This document shows positions 1-6,817 of a stretch of DNA of 7,606 nt, in pieces. Numbering within the stretch: position 1 is the first letter of the stretch; each line of letters starts with the position of its first letter. The DNA comes from Candidatus Hydrogenedentota bacterium (GTDB lineage Bacteria > Hydrogenedentota > Hydrogenedentia > Hydrogenedentales > JAEUWI01): contig JAUIKJ010000133.1 in the NCBI GenBank assembly GCA_030430835.1, positions 1-7,606 of the forward strand. Reading direction: 5' to 3'. Below the pieces are notes generated by a model, which was given only the letters and a program-made list of their open reading frames with translations, was not told the DNA's origin and ran no database searches. Position numbers and translations under genes: made by a program.

Positions 1-1
1 C

Positions 2-997
2 TTCCGCCTCGCCATCGGTGCGATCGGCGCGTCCTTCGTGATCACGCAGTACCACACCTCGGTGATGTTCGCGCCGAATTGCGTGGGCACGGCAAACGCC
101 ACCACGGCAGGCTGGGGCAATCTCGGTGGCGGCGTGACGCAGCTGGTGATGCCGCTGATCTTCAGCGCGATCCTCGCCCTCGGCGTGACGGAATTCTGGG
201 GTTGGCGCGCGTCCATGTTCATCGCCGGCTTCATCTGCATGCTCACGGGTGTCGCCTACTATTTCTTCACGCAGGACACGCCGGACGGCAATTTCAAGGA
301 ACTGCGCGTGCGGGGTCTCATGCCCAAGCACACGGAGAACAGGGGCCGCTTCCTCGAGGCCTGCCGTGATCACCGCGTCTGGGCGCTCTTCCTGATCTAC
401 GGCGCGTGCTTTGGTGTGGAACTGACGATCAACAACATCGCCGCGCTCTATTATATCGACTATTTCGATCTCGGCCTGAAGACCGCCGGCGCGGTAGCCG
501 CCTGTTTCGGCCTGATGAACATCTTCGCGCGCACCCTGGGTGGTGTGTTTGGCGACAAGTTCGGACAGCGCTGGGGGCTGAAGGGGCGCGTGCGCTGGCT
601 CGCCATCGCGCTCTTCGGCGAAGGCATCGCGCTGCTGTTCTTCTCCCAGATGACCGTGCTTCCCCTGGCCCTCGGCACAATGATCGTCTTCAGCCTCTTC
701 GTGCAGATGTCCGAAGGCGCGACCTACTCCGTGGTGCCCTTCATCAACAAGCAGGCGCTCGGCGCCGTCGCCGGTATCGTCGGCGCGGGCGGCAACTTCG
801 GCGCAGTCACCGCGGGTTTCCTCTTCAAGTCGGAAGCGATCACCTGGCCGCAGGCCCTGATGATCCTCGGTGTGCTCGTGCTGGTCTGCGCGGGCTTCAC
901 CACGCTGGTGCGCTTTAGCCCGGCGGACGAGGTTGCCGCGAAGCAGGACATGGAAGAGCGTCTCGCCGCGGCCAAGCCACTGGCGCGTGCAGCGTAG
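2..997 (+). CDS. narK: NarK-type nitrate/nitrite MFS transporter, 5' end missing
   Basis: This is an inner-membrane carrier of the major facilitator superfamily, nitrate-nitrite porter (NNP) branch, which moves nitrate in and/or nitrite out. The reading frame is open to the left edge, so the GTG at 38 is not the real start. The 331 visible residues compare with roughly 430-470 in the family, so about 100-130 N-terminal residues lie outside. Numbering from the codon at nt 2, the first NNP signature GWGNLGGG is at residues 37-44 and the second, GAGGNFG, at 261-267. Arg177 in FARTLGG probably matches the conserved substrate-binding arginine of the second half (Arg305 of E. coli NarK, from memory). 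About eight hydrophobic spans are visible, and the C-terminal tail is short and charged. The following gene is a nitrate reductase, so import for assimilation is the likely role. Direction (uptake or antiport) cannot be read from the sequence. Confidence 0.95.
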   Translation, partial: FRLAIGAIGASFVITQYHTSVMFAPNCVGTANATTAGWGNLGGGVTQLVMPLIFSAILALGVTEFWGWRASMFIAGFICMLTGVAYYFFTQDTPDGNFKELRVRGLMPKHTENRGRFLEACRDHRVWALFLIYGACFGVELTINNIAALYYIDYFDLGLKTAGAVAACFGLMNIFARTLGGVFGDKFGQRWGLKGRVRWLAIALFGEGIALLFFSQMTVLPLALGTMIVFSLFVQMSEGATYSVVPFINKQALGAVAGIVGAGGNFGAVTAGFLFKSEAITWPQALMILGVLVLVCAGFTTLVRFSPADEVAAKQDMEERLAAAKPLARAA

Positions 998-1019
998 GTA
1001 CAGGTTGCGCCCTCTGGGT

Positions 1020-1130
1020 CCCCCTTCAAAGGGGATTTAGGGGGATGTAGATCCGGGCAGTTGCTTCGGAAGCGAGGGCAATGCCGACGTCCCTACATCC
1101 CCCGCCCTTCGGGCTCCCCCTTCGAAGGGG
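1020..1130. repeat. Two-armed inverted palindromic repeat (REP/MITE-like) in the intergenic gap
   Basis: Two inverted copies of a palindromic unit fill most of the gap between the transporter and the nitrate reductase. The left copy is CCCCTTCAAAGGGG (1021-1034), a 5-base spacer, then GGGGGATGTAG (1040-1050). The right copy, read on the minus strand, is CCCCTTCGAAGGGG (1130-1117), a 13-base spacer, then GGGGGATGTAG (1103-1093). The inner 11-mers match exactly and the outer 14-mers at 13 of 14. The right spacer holds a small extra hairpin (GCCC-TTC-GGGC, 1104-1114), and the 42-base centre holds GCTTC-G-GAAGC (1063-1073). No T-run follows any stem, so none is a standard intrinsic terminator. 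As RNA the arms could fold alone or with each other. No terminal duplication or transposase is visible. I saw no convincing promoter in 1131-1196. Confidence 0.75.
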
Positions 1131-1196
1131 AAGCAGATGCGCGAACCGTGAACTGAAGTAACAAGATGCGTTTCAAAGCGTTTCCGAAAGTCTACG

Positions 1197-4100
1197 ATGT
1201 CTGATACTTCTCCAAAGTCCATCCGCACCACCTGCAGCTACTGCGGCGTGGGTTGCGGCATCGCGGCGGTCCGCGATCGCGCGGGCCGCCTGCATGTGAC
1301 CGGCGACGCCGCGCACCCCTCCAGCCGGGGCATGCTCTGCTCAAAGGGCCGTGCGCTGCACCACGTCGTCCAGAACCACGATGGCCGCCTGCGTTATCCG
1401 CAGATGCGGCGCAGCCGTGCGCACGACCTGGAGCGCGTGGACTGGGACGCGGCGCTCACGCGCGCGGCCGCCGTCTTCCGCAGCGTCATTCGCCGGCATG
1501 GTCCCGAGGCCGTCGGCTTCTATGTCTCCGGCCAGTGTCTGACCGAGGAATACTACGTCGCGAACAAGCTGATGAAAGGCTTCATCGGCTGCAACAATAT
1601 CGACACGAATTCGCGGCTGTGCATGAGTTCGGCGGTGGCGGGCTACAAGCTCGCCCTCGGCGACGACGCCTGCCCGATCAGCTACGACGACATCGAGTTG
1701 TGTGACTGCTTTCTCATCGCCGGGGCGAACCCCGCGTGGTGCCACCCGATCCTGTTCCGGCGTTTGGAGCAGCGGAAAGCAAGCCATCCTGAAACCAAGG
1801 TGATTGTGATCGATCCCCGGCGTACGCAGAGTTGCGCACTGGCGGATCTCCACCTTCAGATCCAGCCGGGAACCGACGTCGCCGCGTTCAACGCGATCAC
1901 GCGTGAACTCTTCGAGCGGGGCTGGGTCGACGACGACTTCATTACCCAGCACACGCAGGGCGTGGAACGCCTGCGCGAGGCGGCCCTTGCCCGCACGGTG
2001 GAGGACGCCGCTACGATCTGCCGCGTGCCCGCGGAGGATCTGCGGCTCGCTGCGCGCTGGATCGGCGAGGCACGCGCCTTTCAGAGCTGGTGGGCCATGG
2101 GCCTGAACCAGAGCGCTGTGGGCGTGGACAAGAACCTCGCGCTGCTCAATCTCTCGTTGATCACCGGCCAGATTGGCAAGCCCGGCGCGGGCCCCTTCTC
2201 ACTCACGGGCCAGCCCAACGCGATGGGCGGCCGCGAAGTCGGCGGCATGGCCAACCTCCTTGCCGCGCACCATGACCTCGCCAACCCTGTGCACCGCGAC
2301 AAGGTCGCACGTTTCTGGGGCGTCGACCGCATCAGCGAGAAGCCGGGCCTGACCGCGACCGAGATGTTCGACGCGCTGGAATCCGGCACGCTGCGTGCGA
2401 TCTGGATCGTCTGCACGAACCCGGCGGTATCACTTCCCAACCTGGCACGCGCCGAGGCGGCGCTGAAGAACGCGCCCTTTGTCATCGTGCAGGACATTTC
2501 GGCCCGTGCAGACACGGCGGCCTATGCCGACCTGTTGCTCCCCGCCGCGGGGTGGCTGGAGAAAACCGGCACGATGACCAATTCCGAACGCCGGGTCAGT
2601 CTCGTGGAGCAGCTGGCCGATGCCCCGGGTGAAGCCTTGCCCGATGCCGAGATCTTCTGCCGCTTCGCAGAAAAGATGGGTTGGGGCGCGCACTTCGCCT
2701 ATCCGGACAGCGCCGCGATATTTGACGAACACTGTGCGCTGACGCGCGGCACCGCAATCGACATCTCCGGACTGAGTCACGAGCGTCTGCGCCGCGAAGG
2801 CACGCTTCAGTGGCCCTGCCCAACCGCCGATCACCCCGGCACGCCGCGCCTCTTCGAAGACCGAAAATTCTACACGTCAAGCGGCCGCGCCACCCTGCAC
2901 GGCGTGCCTTTCCGCCAGCGTTCGGAAGTATTGAGCGAAGACTACCCCTTCGTGCTCACCACGGGTCGCGTGCGCGATCAGTGGCACACCATGACGCGCA
3001 CCGGCACCGTGCACAAGTTGCGCCAGCAACACGACACCCCTTTTGTCGAAGTGCACCCCGACGATGCCACGACGCTCGGCCTGACGGCGGGCGGCAATGC
3101 ACGTATCCGCAATGAACGCGGCGAGGTGAGGGCAAGGGTTGTGATAACGGACGCGATCAAGCCGGGGACGGTCTTCCTCCCGATGCACTGGGGCAAGGCC
3201 TTCAAGGCGGGTGCAGGCCGCGCGAATCTGTTGACCAGTCCGCTGCTGGATCCACGGTCCAAGGAGCCGGACTTCAAGTATGCCGCGGTCGCCGTCTCCG
3301 CCGTGCAGATGCCGCCGCGCCGCATCGTCGTCGCCGGGACCGGGGCCGCGGCCCTCCAGTTTGTTCAGTCCTACCGCGCGAAGAATGCCACCGACCGCGT
3401 CGTGGTATTCGGGAAGGAACGCAGCCCTTTCTATAACCGCATCCAACTTCCCGATTTCATCGACGGCACGAAGCCCTGGAAGGACCTGAGCCTGATCACC
3501 CCTGCGGAACTGGAGTCGCTCGCAGTTGAACTGCACGCGGGTGTCAGTATCGTCGCGATCGATCGAACACGCCGGTGCGTGGTGGACTCGCTGGGACGGG
3601 AGCACGGATACGACACCCTGATCCTTGCGACCGGAAGCCGCGCCGCCCTGCCGCCGGACGCGCCGGCGGAGACGCGCGGCGTCTTTACCCTTCGCGCCCG
3701 TGCGGATGCCGACGCGATCCGCGCATGCTCGGGACCGGGGTCCAACGCCGTCATCGTTGGGGGCGGGCTGCTGGGGCTTGAGTTGGCGGCGGCGCTGCAC
3801 GCCTTGGGCACAAGGGTAACGGTGATTCATCGCAGCACGCGCCTGATGGGTGCCCAACTCGATGAGACCGCCGCGTCCCTGTTGCAGGAAGAACTGGAGG
3901 ACCGGGGCATCGCCGTGTTTACGGGCGAAAGCGTGGTCCGTGTACACGCGGAAGAATCCCTTCGAGGCGTGCGCACCGCGGCGGGCCGGTATCTCCCCTG
4001 CGATTGCCTGGTCTATGCCGTGGGCACGACACCGAACGACGCGCTTGCGCGCGAAGCGGGGTTGCGCTGCGGACAGGGTGTTATTGTGGACGATGCGCTG

Positions 4101-4721
4101 CGCACCAGCGACGAGCGTATCCTGGCCATCGGCGAGATTGCGGAGTTTCGGGGCCAGCGCTACGGCACGACCCTCGCCGCGCAGGAGCAGGCCACGGTTG
4201 CGGCCACGGCGCTCGCGGGCGATGCCTGGGCCCGCTATGACGGCAGCATCGCGCTGAATGTTCTGAAGGTGCCGGGCCTCGCGCTGGCGGTGGTCGGCAC
4301 GCCGCACGTGCCACGCGACGCGGGCCCGGATTGGGAGGAGGTCTGTTTCCTGGACCGGCGCGAGGGGGTCTATCTCAAATGCGCGGTGCACCGGAACCGG
4401 CTGGTGGGGGCGCTGCTGTTGGGGGATACGAGCGCGCTGCCGGCCTACAGGGCGCTCATCGCCTCCGGGGTGGAACTGGACGAAACCCGGCGCACGTTGC
4501 TCCGAGGTGATTCGGGAAAGGCCCGGGAGCCGGTGCGCGGGAAACTCGTGTGCAGTTGCAATCAGGTGGGCGAAGGCAACCTCGCCGCGGCGGCCGCCGG
4601 GGGCTGCGACTCCCTGGAGTCCATCTGTGCACAGACCGGCGCGGGGGCCGGCTGCGGCAGTTGCCGGCCGGAAGTGGCGCAATTCCTCAAGGCACGGCGG
4701 GCCGCCGTGATGGCGGTATAG
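1197..4721 (+). CDS. nasA: Fused assimilatory nitrate reductase: molybdenum catalytic domain + NirB-like FAD/NAD(P)H module + BFD [2Fe-2S]
   Basis: This 1174-residue protein should reduce nitrate to nitrite in the cytoplasm using NAD(P)H. Residues 1 to about 697 are a bis-MGD molybdoenzyme of the NasA/NarB type. Cys13, Cys16, Cys20 and Cys48 bind [4Fe-4S]; Cys142 in NSRLCMSS is the expected Mo ligand. A molydopterin-binding domain spans about 582-697 and ends with LLTSPLLDPRSKEPDF (678-693). Residues about 706-1105 form a pyridine-nucleotide oxidoreductase: dinucleotide motifs GTGAAA (714-719) and GGGLLG (855-860), the FYNR motif, and a late AIGEIAEFRG segment with GE as in NirB rather than the commoner GD. 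Residues about 1117-1165 are a BFD-like domain with Cys1119, Cys1121, Cys1153 and Cys1156. There is no Tat signal. The ATG fits the family N-terminus, though its Shine-Dalgarno is weak. In Klebsiella and Bacillus these modules sit on separate subunits. The symbol refers only to the catalytic part. Confidence 0.95.
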   Translation: MSDTSPKSIRTTCSYCGVGCGIAAVRDRAGRLHVTGDAAHPSSRGMLCSKGRALHHVVQNHDGRLRYPQMRRSRAHDLERVDWDAALTRAAAVFRSVIRRHGPEAVGFYVSGQCLTEEYYVANKLMKGFIGCNNIDTNSRLCMSSAVAGYKLALGDDACPISYDDIELCDCFLIAGANPAWCHPILFRRLEQRKASHPETKVIVIDPRRTQSCALADLHLQIQPGTDVAAFNAITRELFERGWVDDDFITQHTQGVERLREAALARTVEDAATICRVPAEDLRLAARWIGEARAFQSWWAMGLNQSAVGVDKNLALLNLSLITGQIGKPGAGPFSLTGQPNAMGGREVGGMANLLAAHHDLANPVHRDKVARFWGVDRISEKPGLTATEMFDALESGTLRAIWIVCTNPAVSLPNLARAEAALKNAPFVIVQDISARADTAAYADLLLPAAGWLEKTGTMTNSERRVSLVEQLADAPGEALPDAEIFCRFAEKMGWGAHFAYPDSAAIFDEHCALTRGTAIDISGLSHERLRREGTLQWPCPTADHPGTPRLFEDRKFYTSSGRATLHGVPFRQRSEVLSEDYPFVLTTGRVRDQWHTMTRTGTVHKLRQQHDTPFVEVHPDDATTLGLTAGGNARIRNERGEVRARVVITDAIKPGTVFLPMHWGKAFKAGAGRANLLTSPLLDPRSKEPDFKYAAVAVSAVQMPPRRIVVAGTGAAALQFVQSYRAKNATDRVVVFGKERSPFYNRIQLPDFIDGTKPWKDLSLITPAELESLAVELHAGVSIVAIDRTRRCVVDSLGREHGYDTLILATGSRAALPPDAPAETRGVFTLRARADADAIRACSGPGSNAVIVGGGLLGLELAAALHALGTRVTVIHRSTRLMGAQLDETAASLLQEELEDRGIAVFTGESVVRVHAEESLRGVRTAAGRYLPCDCLVYAVGTTPNDALAREAGLRCGQGVIVDDALRTSDERILAIGEIAEFRGQRYGTTLAAQEQATVAATALAGDAWARYDGSIALNVLKVPGLALAVVGTPHVPRDAGPDWEEVCFLDRREGVYLKCAVHRNRLVGALLLGDTSALPAYRALIASGVELDETRRTLLRGDSGKAREPVRGKLVCSCNQVGEGNLAAAAAGGCDSLESICAQTGAGAGCGSCRPEVAQFLKARRAAVMAV

Positions 4722-4724
4722 ACC

Positions 4725-6125
4725 ATGGCCTCGCACGCACATATCGCCGCACTATATCCAAGCTCGGGCGGCATGCTCGCCCCGGCAACCCTGCGTGCGC
4801 TCGCGGAGAGCGCCGCGACGCACGGCAACGGCACCCTGCGACTGAGCGCACGCCAGGAGATTGTGGTACCGGGACTCCGCGTGGACGGCTTCGCCGCGCT
4901 CAAAAACCGGCTACCGGGGCGGCTCCTCTGGCCGCTGCGTCCGGACCTACCGCCGAACATCGTCACCACGGCACCCGCGCAGGGCGGCCGCGCCTGGGTA
5001 CGCGAGGGCGTCTATGCCGGCATCCTCGCTTCGTTCCAATCCCGTCCGGGCATGTCCGTGTGCATCGCGGACCCGGAGCAACGGCTGTTGCCGGCCTCGC
5101 TGGGCCGCATCAACTTTCATGCGTCGGCCACCGAAGATCTCTGGCACCTACAGGTTGCGTTGGAGAACGGCGCCTTCGCGGTGCTCGATGGTGCTTTGCG
5201 GTCGGCCGACCTGGCAGCGGCGGTACGCCGTGTGGAAGCACGCGTGTCTCCCGGCCATGCCGCACTGGGCCTGGACGCATTGCCTGCAATACAACGTGAC
5301 CTCGCCGAGTGGTTAACCCCCGTGCCCTATGCGGCGGCGCCCCCCCTGCTGCGCTACGCACCGTTGCACGCAGAAGATGCTCCGCCGTTTTCAGTCCCCG
5401 CGCTGGGGGGGCAGTTGCACAGCGATTCCCTACAGGCGATTTGCGTTTGGGCGATGCACCATGGGCTGCCGCGCTTCGCTCTCACCCCATGGAAGACGCT
5501 TCTGATCCCGGCGCTGTCGCCCGTGCAGCGCGACGAACTTCTGGGCATTCTTGTTCGCCATCAGGTCCGGATGGATCAGGGGCCGTGGCGCACGCACTGG
5601 CTGGAGCATGGTGCGGGGGAACACGGCGAAGCACTTCGCCGCGCACTGACACAAAGCTGCCCCATCGCAACGGGTATCTCGGTCGCCGTCGTGGGTGCAA
5701 CAGATCCGGCGCCGGACACGCAGATTGTCGTGCGCGTGCTCCCCCACGCCGGCGGTCGCTTCCGTCGCAGCACGCCACGCTTCACCGTCTACCAACGTGC
5801 CGGCCTCGACGCGCGGGCAGCAGAATTGCAGACCGTTGCGGAATCGGTGGACACCCAGTCGCTGCCGGGCCTGGTGCTGGGTATCCTCGAGCAGCGCGCG
5901 CCGAAGCCGATTCTTGCACCGGCGCCAGACACCGTGAACACACGGCCCCAGCGGGAGAAGGACGCTTGGCGTTGTACCGCCTGTCTCACGGAGTACTGCG
6001 CAGCGCTCGGCGATCCGCTCGGTGGGATCGCGCCGGGGACCGACTTTGGCGTGTTGCCGGAAACTTGGGCCTGCCCCACTTGCGGTGAAGCGCGCGGTGG
6101 GTTCAGTAAGGTCTCCGGGGCCTAA
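4725..6125 (+). CDS. Sulfite reductase/CobG-like protein without siroheme-cluster cysteines, fused to C-terminal rubredoxin
   Basis: This 466-residue protein starts three bases after the reductase stop, which suggests co-translation. Residues about 10-65 resemble the ferredoxin-like half domain of nitrite/sulfite reductases and CobG (GGMLAPATLRALAE, then GTLRLSARQEIVVPGL). Residues about 105-140 look like the following siroheme-domain segment, with Cys113 alone where SGCPNDC would be. A second half domain spans about 225-285 and contains LTPWKTLLIP (253-262), close to CobG. After it only SCPIATG (Cys312) remains, so the paired cysteine motifs that hold siroheme-[4Fe-4S] are absent. Residues about 414-466 are a rubredoxin: Cys417-x2-Cys420 and Cys450-x2-Cys453, with GDPLGGIAPGTDF and LPETWACPTCG between and around. 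No signal peptide or membrane span is seen. Fold assignment is by motif only; the rubredoxin is certain. I infer an electron-transfer or scaffold role beside the nitrate reductase, not nitrite reduction. No gene symbol is recognised. Confidence 0.9.
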   Translation: MASHAHIAALYPSSGGMLAPATLRALAESAATHGNGTLRLSARQEIVVPGLRVDGFAALKNRLPGRLLWPLRPDLPPNIVTTAPAQGGRAWVREGVYAGILASFQSRPGMSVCIADPEQRLLPASLGRINFHASATEDLWHLQVALENGAFAVLDGALRSADLAAAVRRVEARVSPGHAALGLDALPAIQRDLAEWLTPVPYAAAPPLLRYAPLHAEDAPPFSVPALGGQLHSDSLQAICVWAMHHGLPRFALTPWKTLLIPALSPVQRDELLGILVRHQVRMDQGPWRTHWLEHGAGEHGEALRRALTQSCPIATGISVAVVGATDPAPDTQIVVRVLPHAGGRFRRSTPRFTVYQRAGLDARAAELQTVAESVDTQSLPGLVLGILEQRAPKPILAPAPDTVNTRPQREKDAWRCTACLTEYCAALGDPLGGIAPGTDFGVLPETWACPTCGEARGGFSKVSGA

Positions 6126-6138
6126 GGTGGGACCAGGG

Positions 6139-6789
6139 CTAGTCGATGCCGTGCTGACGCGAAACGTATTCGAACGCGGTATGGGCGAGTTTGCTCATGC
6201 TGTCGATATCGAGCTTTGCCTTAATCCGGCGCCGGTAGGTCTCGATGGTCTTCAGGTTCACCTTCAGTTCCTGACCAATCTCGCGGGTGTTCTTCCCTTC
6301 CCCCATCGCAAGGAATACGGCGCGTTCCCGATTGCTCAATGCAGCGACCTGATCATCCATGCTCACCGGCGGACCACTGACCAGCCGCTGCAGCACGTCT
6401 TCCTTCATCGATTCCTGTAGGTAGAGGCCGCCCTCGGCCACCTTGCGCAAGGCCTCGATCACCTTCTCGTCGGCCGCATCCTTGGTGATATAGCCCTTCG
6501 CGCCGGCCAGCAGGGCCTTCTCCGCGTAGGCGACTTCCGTGTGCATGGAAAGGACAAGCGGGATCACGGCGGCATGCTGTTCCTTCAGGGCCTTAATCAG
6601 ATCGATGCCGTTGGAATCGCGCAGGCTGATGTCGATCAAGGCGACCTCCGGCTGGGTCGCACCGATGACGCGCAGGGCCTCGTCGACGTTTTCCGCCTCG
6701 CCACATACCGTCATGTCCGCCTCGTCCTCAATCAACTGCTGCAGGCCGCGGCGCACCACGGAATGGTCGTCCACCAGAACTATCTTCAT
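6139..6789 (-). CDS. NarL/FixJ-family response regulator
   Basis: This 216-residue cytoplasmic transcription factor has the usual two-domain layout and family length. The receiver domain (1 to about 120) has acidic residues Asp7 and Asp8, the phosphoacceptor Asp53 in LIDIS, Ser81 and Tyr100 as switch residues, and Lys103 in YITKD. A LuxR-type helix-turn-helix spans about 149-212, beginning LSNRERAVF and with the recognition helix near NLKTIETYRRRIKAKL (178-193). Every key receiver residue is present, so phosphorylation control is expected. It follows the sensor kinase by 28 bases on the same strand, which makes the two a cognate pair. Its stop lies 13 bases from the stop of the convergent rubredoxin gene, and no terminator hairpin is visible between them. 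Control of nitrate genes is plausible because NarL and relatives do this, but nothing in the sequence proves the target. Confidence 0.97.
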   Translation of the reverse strand: MKIVLVDDHSVVRRGLQQLIEDEADMTVCGEAENVDEALRVIGATQPEVALIDISLRDSNGIDLIKALKEQHAAVIPLVLSMHTEVAYAEKALLAGAKGYITKDAADEKVIEALRKVAEGGLYLQESMKEDVLQRLVSGPPVSMDDQVAALSNRERAVFLAMGEGKNTREIGQELKVNLKTIETYRRRIKAKLDIDSMSKLAHTAFEYVSRQHGID

Positions 6790-6793
6790 TGCA

Positions 6794-6802
6794 CTCGCCC
6801 CT
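6794..6802 (-). promoter_or_regulatory. Probable ribosome binding site of the response regulator
   Basis: On the minus strand AGGGGCGAG ends four bases before the ATG at 6789-6787. The AGGGG core is at a usable, slightly long distance from the start and supports this start, which also matches the conserved receiver N-terminus MKIVLVDDH. The site lies inside the 28-base gap after the kinase stop. Confidence 0.5.
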
Positions 6803-6817
6803 GTTCCGGCGTCTATT

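Noticed and set aside
1021..1034. Intrinsic terminator after the transporter gene
   Set aside because: The stem CCCCT-TCAA-AGGGG begins 24 bases after the stop but is followed by ATTTAG and G-rich sequence rather than a T-run, and a nearly identical inverted copy lies nearby, so a repeat explains it better.
998..1196. Sigma-54 promoter or NasR/NasT-type antiterminator leader before the reductase
   Set aside because: I found no GG-N10-GC element with good flanks, and the stems present do not form the paired six-base-loop hairpins expected for ANTAR targets. Such sites could still lie upstream of the truncated transporter gene.
1341..1952. Minus-strand open frame of 203 codons inside the molybdenum domain
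   Set aside because: It is antisense to the Mo-ligand and MGD-binding region, which is clearly coding on the plus strand; no motif supports it.
2877..4742. Long minus-strand open frame of 621 codons opposite the reductase gene
   Set aside because: It lies wholly antisense to a gene with complete FAD, NAD and BFD motifs, and its translation is low-complexity Arg/Ala/Gly-rich with no family motif. This is the usual shadow of G+C-rich third positions.
4550..5299. Plus-strand open frame of 249 codons bridging the reductase and rubredoxin genes
   Set aside because: It overlaps both real genes in another frame, is Arg/Gly-rich, and has no recognisable domain.
4725..6125. Functional assimilatory nitrite reductase or CobG
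   Set aside because: The half-domain motifs invite that name, but the paired siroheme-[4Fe-4S] cysteine motifs are missing and the C-terminus is a rubredoxin, so catalytic annotation is not supported.
6120..6145. Bidirectional terminator between the convergent genes
   Set aside because: The 13-base gap and flanks contain no stem longer than about three pairs and no T-run on either strand.
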